Of a stretch of 11,890 nt of DNA, positions 6,378 to 11,890 are shown piece by piece. This stretch comes from Soonwooa sp032062245. Its GTDB lineage: Bacteria; Bacteroidota; Bacteroidia; Flavobacteriales; Weeksellaceae. Location: the NCBI RefSeq assembly GCF_032062245.1, contig NZ_DAMBQF010000043.1, forward strand, positions 1-11,890, in the 5' to 3' direction. The position numbers and the translations under genes are program-made. The notes beneath the pieces were generated by a model. The model made no database searches and was not told the DNA's origin. It saw nothing but the letters and a program-made list of their open reading frames with translations. Every line of letters begins with the position of its first letter. The first letter of the stretch is position 1.

Positions 6378-9293
6378 TTAGTAACCGAAAATCTCTTCCA
6401 AAGTTACCTCTTTGAAGTCGCCCATCTTGTTGATAGCGTCCATATTTAGGTTTTCCTTTTTCCCGATGATTGCCGTGTTGTATTTCAATGGTTTGATTTG
6501 TCCGTTGTAGAAATTGGTCAACTCTGGTAGAGTCAACGACTGAATTTCTGCATACGTGTCTTTTCTGATGTCGTAGTTAATGCCCAACTTCGCCAGCGCC
6601 AATTGGTTGAAATAAATGTTAGTTCTGTTGATTCTGTTAGACGCAATCTGCTTAAGCGCCGAACCTTTTGCATTTTCAAACTGCGCCGGAATCTGCGGAA
6701 GTTCTGCCATCAAATCATTCATCGCGCTAACGGCTTGTGGCAATTTGTTAGCTTGCGTACCGATGTAAGTCGTCACATAATTCGGGTGATTTAATAAATT
6801 ACTTGGCGCATACGAAACGTAAGCAGAATACGCCAAAGACTTACTTTCTCTGATCTCTTGGAAAACAATTGATGACAAACCACGCCCAAAATATTCGTTA
6901 AACACATTGATTTTCCCGAAGTCTTTTGTATTAACATTGCTGGCTTTCGCTACTCTTGACATTTCGGTTTGTACCATGTCATAGTTCGTGAAATATACAT
7001 GTCCAGACGTTGCTGGTTCTGGATATTCTTTAGCTTTTGGCGCTGTTAAACTTGCTGTTTGGATGTAAGGTTTAACATCGTTTTTCAAAGATTTTTCGTC
7101 TTTTCCGTACAGGAAAACTTCGTAAGGATATTTGTTAAGGTTTTTAATTTTTGACATCAAATCAGCAACCTTAATACTTTCTAAATTTTCTTTAGAAATA
7201 ACATCGCTAAAACGGCTTTCTTTTCCATACTTCGCATAGTTGCTCAAAGCAGCCATAATTCTTGTTTTGTCTTTTTTTGCGACTTCGCGACCTTCAAGAA
7301 TTGTTTTAACCGTTTTGTCATAGATGGCTTGATCTGGTTTAACATCAGCAATCCAATGGTTAAGAAGTTCTACACCTTTTTTCATGTTGCTTTCTAGACC
7401 TGTCAACGTAATGATGATTTGGTCATTCCCAGTTCTAAAACTGTTAGCAATTCCTAGTTTATAGAACTCTCCTTTTAGTTGCTCAGGTGTATATTTCGAC
7501 GTTCCTAAATATTGTAAAACCGAAACTGCTAAAGACATTTCTTTGTCATTGTCAGATCCCATTGGATAGACATAACTAACTTGTGCAACTTCATTGTATT
7601 TGTTATCAACAAAGCTGATTTTTTTATCTTTTATCTTATCTGTTTTTATCGCAGTTTGATAATCGATAAACTGAGGTTTGATATCGCCAACTTTTGCGTT
7701 AAGAATATCTTTAAGGAAAGGCGATTGTGCTTCTCTATTTAGTTTAATCGGTGTAATACCTGGATTTTCAACACGAACCAATTTGTCATTAACACCTTTT
7801 TCTTTGTACACAACCGCGTAGTTATCTTTGAAGAAGTCATTAGCAAATTTAACAACATCGGCTTTAGTAATTTTTTCGTATTCGTTGATATCATTTAGTT
7901 CATCCTCCCAATTTACATTTTTAATGTAAGCATTGTAAAGTGTTGTTGCAAGCCCATCCGCAGTCTCCCAACCTTTAAGACGTTGAACCTTCATATCATT
8001 GATAATCGCTGGCAACATCCAATCTGGGAAGTCTCCTTTTTTAATCAAATCAATTTGATTTAACAATAATTTTTTAGCATCTTCCATAGATTGACCTTCT
8101 TTCGGAACAATCGCCATTGTAATATTTCCATAATATTTGAAAGGCGAAGCATAAGCATAAGCTCCCAAAGCTTTTTGTTGTTGGTTGATGTTCAGGTCGA
8201 TAAGTCCAGCCTCGCCATTGTTACTCAAAATATTGGCTACCATATCAGCAAGACGCGCTTCTTTAGTTCCGTAAGAATCCGTTCTCCAAGCCATTGTCAA
8301 TCGTGGTGTAGATGGACTTTTCACTGTTCTAGAAACCACTGAAGTCATTGGCGCTTCTACTGGCAATTGCTTTTTCGGAAGTTCTTTATATTTAAAAGTT
8401 CCAAAATATTGATCGACTAACTTAATCGTTTTATCAAAATCGATATCGCCTACTAAAACAACCGCCATATTATTAGGCACGTAATAAGTATCAAAATACT
8501 TGTGAATCGCCTCCATAGAAGGATTTTTCAAGTGTTCTGAAGTACCAATTGTTGTTTGTTGTCCGTTAGGATGTTTTGGAAACAAAGCGTCCATCAACTC
8601 GTAGTTAACCAAACGTCCATCGTTATCTTGCGCACGGTTGTACTCTTCGTAAACGGCTTCCAATTCGGTATGGAATAATCTCAACACCAATTCTGAGAAA
8701 CGCTCTTTCTCAACTTTTAGCCATTTTTCTAATTCGTTAGATGGAATATTATTTTTGTAAACCGTTTCGTCTAGCCAAGTGTGCGCATTAGTTCCTGTCG
8801 CTCCCAAAGACGAAATCGCTTTGTCATACTCGTTAGCGATGGCATATTTTGAAGCTTCTTGCGAAATCTCATCGATTTTTTTGTAAAGCGCTTTCTTTTT
8901 CTCTGGATCTTTATCTGCTTTATGCTGCTCATAAAGGTCCGAAATCTGCTGTAGCAAAGCTTTTTCTTTTACCCAATCTTGCGTCCCCAACTTTGACGTT
9001 CCTTTGAAAACCATGTGCTCCAAATAATGCGCAAGACCAGTATTGTCCGCAGGATCTTGGTTAGAGCCCGTTCTTACAGGGATGTAAGTTTGGATACGTG
9101 GCGCATCTTCGTTTTTGGCAAGATAGACTTTTAAGCCATTTTTAAGAGTATATATTCTAACACCATTAGCGTCATTTTTTACGCTGTCATATTGATATCC
9201 ACTAGGATCGGTAAGGTGTTGAAGTTCGTATTTTTGTGCATTCACTGCTGTCATCATTAGTAAAATTGAAACTGTAGTAATTATTTTCTTCAT
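6378..9293 (-). CDS. Periplasmic M16 family zinc metallopeptidase (pitrilysin/insulinase type, two-lobed)
   Basis: Predicted zinc endopeptidase that cleaves peptides enclosed between its two lobes. The signal peptide is residues 1-19 (KKIITTVSILLMMTAVNA, cut before QKY). The inverted zinc motif HYLEH is at 89-93 (His89, Glu92 as base, His93). The third ligand is probably Glu217 in LEAVYEEYNR, aligned with the VDSE motif of insulin-degrading enzyme. The extra helical stretch between these (about 110-160) is rich in Lys/Glu. The C-terminal lobe lacks HxxEH, as expected, but keeps GRGLSSIVFQEIRESKSLAYSAY, the conserved Arg/Tyr region that contacts substrate. At 971 residues it is a complete two-lobed single chain. 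The start is ATG at 9293, with TAACTTTA (9319-9312, minus strand) as a possible promoter box 18 bases before it. A terminator follows, so it is probably monocistronic. Repeat copy 2 lies directly upstream. Confidence 0.95.
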   Translation of the reverse strand: MKKIITTVSILLMMTAVNAQKYELQHLTDPSGYQYDSVKNDANGVRIYTLKNGLKVYLAKNEDAPRIQTYIPVRTGSNQDPADNTGLAHYLEHMVFKGTSKLGTQDWVKEKALLQQISDLYEQHKADKDPEKKKALYKKIDEISQEASKYAIANEYDKAISSLGATGTNAHTWLDETVYKNNIPSNELEKWLKVEKERFSELVLRLFHTELEAVYEEYNRAQDNDGRLVNYELMDALFPKHPNGQQTTIGTSEHLKNPSMEAIHKYFDTYYVPNNMAVVLVGDIDFDKTIKLVDQYFGTFKYKELPKKQLPVEAPMTSVVSRTVKSPSTPRLTMAWRTDSYGTKEARLADMVANILSNNGEAGLIDLNINQQQKALGAYAYASPFKYYGNITMAIVPKEGQSMEDAKKLLLNQIDLIKKGDFPDWMLPAIINDMKVQRLKGWETADGLATTLYNAYIKNVNWEDELNDINEYEKITKADVVKFANDFFKDNYAVVYKEKGVNDKLVRVENPGITPIKLNREAQSPFLKDILNAKVGDIKPQFIDYQTAIKTDKIKDKKISFVDNKYNEVAQVSYVYPMGSDNDKEMSLAVSVLQYLGTSKYTPEQLKGEFYKLGIANSFRTGNDQIIITLTGLESNMKKGVELLNHWIADVKPDQAIYDKTVKTILEGREVAKKDKTRIMAALSNYAKYGKESRFSDVISKENLESIKVADLMSKIKNLNKYPYEVFLYGKDEKSLKNDVKPYIQTASLTAPKAKEYPEPATSGHVYFTNYDMVQTEMSRVAKASNVNTKDFGKINVFNEYFGRGLSSIVFQEIRESKSLAYSAYVSYAPSNLLNHPNYVTTYIGTQANKLPQAVSAMNDLMAELPQIPAQFENAKGSALKQIASNRINRTNIYFNQLALAKLGINYDIRKDTYAEIQSLTLPELTNFYNGQIKPLKYNTAIIGKKENLNMDAINKMGDFKEVTLEEIFGY

Positions 9294-9330
9294 AATAATA
9301 TTTAAGTTATGTAAAGTTACTCATTTTTTT

Positions 9331-9484
9331 TGGCGTGTCCCTCGTTTCGCCGAGCCAAAATCCACTACTCAACGAGGGTCGCTACGTCCGCTACTATCTT
9401 TTAGTGTGTCGTTCGGACGGCTCCGCTGCGCTCCGCCGCCTCGCGCCACCCCAAAAGGATATCCGCTGCCATCGCTCACGCGAC
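9331..9484 (-). repeat. GC-rich structured intergenic repeat, copy 2 (possible ncRNA)
   Basis: This is the most complete copy, on the minus strand and reading toward the M16 gene. Helices in plus coordinates: 9378-9382 with 9480-9484 (GTCGC / GCGAC), 9396-9402 with 9453-9460 (AUCCUUUU with AAAAGAU), 9406-9411 with 9444-9449 (GTGGCG / CGACAC, one G-A mismatch), and 9416-9420 with 9433-9437. Compared with copy 1, the third helix changes TTGGCG/CGACAA to GTGGCG/CGACAC, so both partners changed together. The element ends in a further hairpin, CCCTCGTT / AACGAGGG (9339-9346 with 9371-9378), beside GGCGTG and a T-run on the plus strand. It lies 37 bases before the M16 ATG. It may be a 5-prime leader if the M16 promoter lies upstream, or an independent element. 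A 79-residue plus-strand open frame across it is not a gene. Confidence 0.68.
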
Positions 9485-9703
9485 TATGCAATGGTACTTG
9501 AGTGTAGCCGAAATCACTATTCTAAACAAAAGCGCTTTGACTTCGCTCAGCAACCAATAAATATCAGATCGTAAATCAAAATTCTTAAACCGTAAATAAA
9601 TAAGACGCTTCAGAAACCGATTTTGTTACATAAAGCCAAGAATTAATTTAACACCGATAAAAAGCAAAAAGTCTTATATTTAATTCGATGATAAAATGAA
9701 AAG
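9485..9703. other. AT-rich intergenic region, nothing firm seen
   Basis: It lies between repeat copy 2 and the lipoprotein gene, in divergent context (M16 leftward, lipoprotein rightward), so it must hold the lipoprotein promoter. The best candidate is TATATTTA at 9675-9682, one base off the TAnnTTTG box, 21 bases before the ATG. No TTTG box is at the expected distance. No RNA gene or terminator is recognised. Confidence 0.5.
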
Positions 9704-10729
9704 ATGAAAGTCACTAAACTTCTACGAATTTTAATCCCGATTGTGATACTAAGTTTAGTTTGGTCATGCAACAAAAAACCAGAAACAAAAGCAACACCAA
9801 AAGCTCAAAAGCTCACTGGCGCTTGGATACTTTCTGGACTTTTGCAAACCAACAATAGCTTTCACGCCGGAAAGGACTGGAAAAATAATCATGCTGCCAT
9901 CATGAAAAGCGATTCTATAAAAATATTCTACAACCAAAGATCTGATTTGTACACCAAACTGGATTTGAAAGCCAACAATCAATTCACGACACAGCTTTTT
10001 GATATCAAAACAGATTCTGCATTTGACAAAGCAATTTCTGGAACTTGGAAGCTCGAAAATAATCAACTAAAACTCTCTGCTAAAGCCACAAAAGCACAAG
10101 CTAGCCTCGAACAAATTTTCGATATAACGGACTACAATGACAAAGTTTTAAAACTAAAAATTATCAAAGAAGTAACTTCGGAAGTCGGCAAAAGCAATCC
10201 AAATTATGATCTTGCTGATCGACAAAAGAAGTTCGACAACATCATCAAAGAAATTGGCATTAATCAAAATGATTTGACAACAAAAGATTTAGAATACAAC
10301 TCCGATTTTTGGACCGTTAATAATTTCAATGACCACCAACTTCTTACTCGACGTATTGGGCAGGATCAAGACATTTCCAAATACTCGAAAGACCTACAAA
10401 GCTTAATCTACGGCGTTCCTTGGGATTATGTGCCTTACTATGAGCCCATCTTTGAAAATCGTAGTGTTCGATTTAGCTTTCTGCCAAAATCCAAACTTGA
10501 TATCGAATATCAAATAGATGGTTCGGCTTCGGGTTGGTGCGGAACGCCCGCGCAAGGACATTATTTCGGGACTTATCATTATAATAAAACTAACAAGCTT
10601 ATGGAAATTAGTTTTACAGATCCAAAAATTCCAAAAGAAGTCCAAAGAACTTTCCGTTACGGAAATAAAAGCCAAAAGTATCAAATCCTCGCCAAGAACG
10701 ACTATGTGATGATTTGGAAGAAGTTGTAG
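9704..10729 (+). CDS. Predicted lipoprotein of unknown function, possible lipocalin-like N-terminal domain
   Basis: I do not recognise the family. Residues 1-22 form a lipoprotein signal peptide: positive start (MKVTKLLR), hydrophobic core (ILIPIVILSLVW), then lipobox VWSC with Cys22 as the lipidated residue, followed by NKKPETKA. A linker leads to a beta-rich domain (about 37-150) with LTGAWILSG, LDLKANNQFTTQLF and GTWKLENNQLKLSA. These repeated strand-turn motifs with Trp near strand starts recall lipocalin-like stress lipoproteins of Bacteroidota, but this is inference. The second half (about 165-341) is rich in aromatic residues (WTVNNF, VPWDYVPYYEP, GSASGWCGT, HYFGTYHY) and may be a separate domain. 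The protein is probably anchored in the outer membrane. The ATG at 9704 gives the signal peptide directly. No terminator is seen before the next gene 46 bases on, so read-through is possible. Confidence 0.8.
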   Translation: MKVTKLLRILIPIVILSLVWSCNKKPETKATPKAQKLTGAWILSGLLQTNNSFHAGKDWKNNHAAIMKSDSIKIFYNQRSDLYTKLDLKANNQFTTQLFDIKTDSAFDKAISGTWKLENNQLKLSAKATKAQASLEQIFDITDYNDKVLKLKIIKEVTSEVGKSNPNYDLADRQKKFDNIIKEIGINQNDLTTKDLEYNSDFWTVNNFNDHQLLTRRIGQDQDISKYSKDLQSLIYGVPWDYVPYYEPIFENRSVRFSFLPKSKLDIEYQIDGSASGWCGTPAQGHYFGTYHYNKTNKLMEISFTDPKIPKEVQRTFRYGNKSQKYQILAKNDYVMIWKKL

Positions 10730-10775
10730 TTTTGAAAACTTATATTAGCGTGTTCTTTTATTTTAAATAAAATTT

Positions 10776-11048
10776 ATGAAAGTTGTCCTAACATTCTAAA
10801 TTCTTATTGCAATTGCAGTCTCCTTACAGTTGTTAGTGGATTATCTCAATTTGGGTGTTTTCATAAATAGTTTCACAACACCTGCAACGATTACATTATT
10901 AGCATCCTGCATATTTTTAATCAGTAAAAACAATACCAATGAAAAGAAAATATTTAAGCTAACAAGTATCGCTTGTGGAGCCATAACTTTGGTATGGATA
11001 GTTCTTTTTAATTTACTTTATTATTACGGAAAAGGATGGAATCATTAA
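10776..11048 (+). pseudogene. Small membrane protein interrupted by an in-frame TAA at codon 8
   Basis: The open part (TTG 10830 or GTG 10836 to 11048) lacks a good start. In the same frame an ATG at 10776 begins MKVVLTF, then TAA (10797-10799), then ILIAIAVSLQLLVDYLNLGVF. Read through the stop, this is a coherent 90-residue protein with three membrane segments: about 3-24, 33-50 (ATITLLASCIFLI) and 62-83 (LTSIACGAITLVWIVLFNLLYYY). TTA to TAA would be a single base change giving LTFLILIAIAV, a natural membrane helix. A perfect AT-only inverted repeat (TTTTATTT / AAATAAAA, 10756-10772) precedes the ATG and may belong to its control region. The 3-prime end overlaps the next gene by 13 bases, so the two were probably translationally coupled. 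The function and family are not recognised. The alternative is a functional 70-residue protein starting at GTG 10836. Confidence 0.65.
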
Positions 11049-11844
11049 AATCAAACAGCGGCTTGTACGATCGACAGAATATCATAAATTTAGTTTTAGG
11101 ATTTATACTTTTAGCAATTGTTGCGACATTACTTTATTTAAAAAATGAAAACAGAGATTTCAAAAAATATAATTGGAGCGCTAGAATCTATACAATTGGC
11201 TTGTATAATGGTACAAACAAAAAAGCGGCAACTTCAGAAAAATTTGATACCACAGAAAACAATATCGAATTGCTGAAATTTCATTTTTATAACACCGAAG
11301 AAGTATCGTCAAGTTTACTCTGGGACAAAAACTTTTATGGAGATATCCTCAATAGTAAAGCACAAAACCAAATAAACCCAGATGCTATTTTTGGACTCTA
11401 CCCGAATCATGCAAGCATGAATTACTTTTCTTACAATGACAATGCTTTTTATGAACTTGACCAAGCACTAGATTATGCGAAAATTAAAAAGATCGCAAGA
11501 AAATATTGATACAATAGAGAAAGCGAAACTTCTTGTTTTGTGGATATTTTAAGTCATAATAAAGTCATTTTATTCCTCGGAGTCAATGGTGACGAAGATA
11601 GGTTACACCAACATCTACTAAAATAAATGAAAACTGGGCAATCCTGAAACAAAATGCACCATCAAGGAAGAATATTAGAAATCTTGAAAGTCTACAAGAG
11701 TTAGTACTATCAAGAAAATATTGGGGCGTCCACCACGAGCTTCCAAAAGATGCAGATTTGGAAAGTATTAGCATGACAGGATTTGATAATTCGGAAATTA
11801 AAGATATCGTATCTAGCGAACTTGTTATGCCTTTCAAAAGGTAG
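11036..11844 (+). pseudogene. Membrane-anchored protein of unknown family, broken by a TGA and a one-base deletion
   Basis: ATG at 11036, preceded by GGAAAAGG, opens a 157-residue frame ending at TGA 11507-11509. It has a membrane helix at about 17-34 (IINLVLGFILLAIVATLLYL) and then an extracytoplasmic domain starting KKYNWSARIYTIGLYN. The same frame continues after the TGA as YNRESETSCFVDILSHNK, VILFLGVNGDEDRLHQHLLK to TAA 11627-11629. One base back, the frame resumes as INENWAILKQNAPSRKN and runs to ELVMPFKR and TAG at 11842-11844. Restoring one A in the AAAA run near 11620-11623 and a sense codon for the TGA (TGG Trp fits, KYWYNR) gives a continuous 269-residue protein. The layout (WSA opening, NAFYELD in the middle, LFLGVNG later) weakly recalls DUF2931, but I would not rely on it. 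It overlaps the upstream small membrane gene by 13 bases, suggesting an operon. Confidence 0.65.
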
Positions 11845-11890
11845 TATCTCACTAACTGTGTAAGTTGAAAAGTTATTCTGAAAAATTTTG

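Noticed and set aside
9335..9574. A 79-residue plus-strand open frame
   Set aside because: It lies across inverted repeat copy 2. The translation is a by-product of the hairpin core, and the copies elsewhere are not open in the same frame.
11507..11509. TGA read as a recoded codon (selenocysteine or an alternative genetic code)
   Set aside because: TGA is used as a normal stop by the deacetylase gene at 3481-3483, no selenocysteine insertion structure is seen, and a second lesion downstream points to gene decay or error.
11583..11852. An 89-residue minus-strand open frame with a hydrophobic stretch
   Set aside because: The plus strand here encodes a clear continuation of the broken membrane-anchored protein. 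The minus frame is its shadow.
1..11890. Defence, phage, toxin or other new multi-gene system
   Set aside because: All intact genes fall into ordinary peptidase, carbohydrate-esterase, acetyltransferase or lipoprotein classes. No nuclease, helicase, integrase or repeat array is present.

Overview
The window looks like chromosomal DNA of a low-GC member of the Bacteroidota, class Flavobacteriia, probably Weeksellaceae (Chryseobacterium-like). The basis is an S46 dipeptidyl-peptidase, a large periplasmic M16 peptidase, a DUF5723-like outer-membrane protein, very AT-rich start regions with no clear Shine-Dalgarno sequences, and one near-consensus Bacteroidota promoter (TATATTTG box). The genus is an inference; no rRNA or other marker gene is present.

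Left part (1-4609, plus strand): a GC-rich structured repeat (copy 1), an S46 peptidase whose residues predict acidic-P1 (DPP11-type) specificity, a strong intrinsic terminator, a NodB-type polysaccharide deacetylase and a GNAT-type acetyltransferase. The deacetylase and the acetyltransferase use non-ATG starts. The last two genes are close together and could modify a surface glycan, but nothing in the window proves it.

Middle (4606-9293, minus strand): a DUF5723-like outer-membrane beta-barrel gene split by a +1 frameshift. Its stop overlaps that of the convergent acetyltransferase. Upstream of it lies structured repeat copy 3, then the terminator and body of a 971-residue M16 metallopeptidase. 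Repeat copy 2 lies just upstream of the M16 gene, on the same strand as that gene.

Right part (9704-11890, plus strand): an unrecognised lipoprotein with a possible lipocalin-like N-terminal half, then two overlapping membrane-protein genes that are both damaged. The first has an in-frame TAA at codon 8. The second has an in-frame TGA and then a one-base deletion, beyond which about 80 more residues of clear coding sequence continue to a stop at 11844.

No phage, CRISPR, toxin-antitoxin, insertion-sequence or defence system is visible. The most interesting signals are the three dispersed copies of a hairpin element with compensatory changes between copies, and the four gene-breaking lesions concentrated in accessory-type membrane or surface genes while the housekeeping-type genes are intact. 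Those lesions may be true decay or sequence errors.
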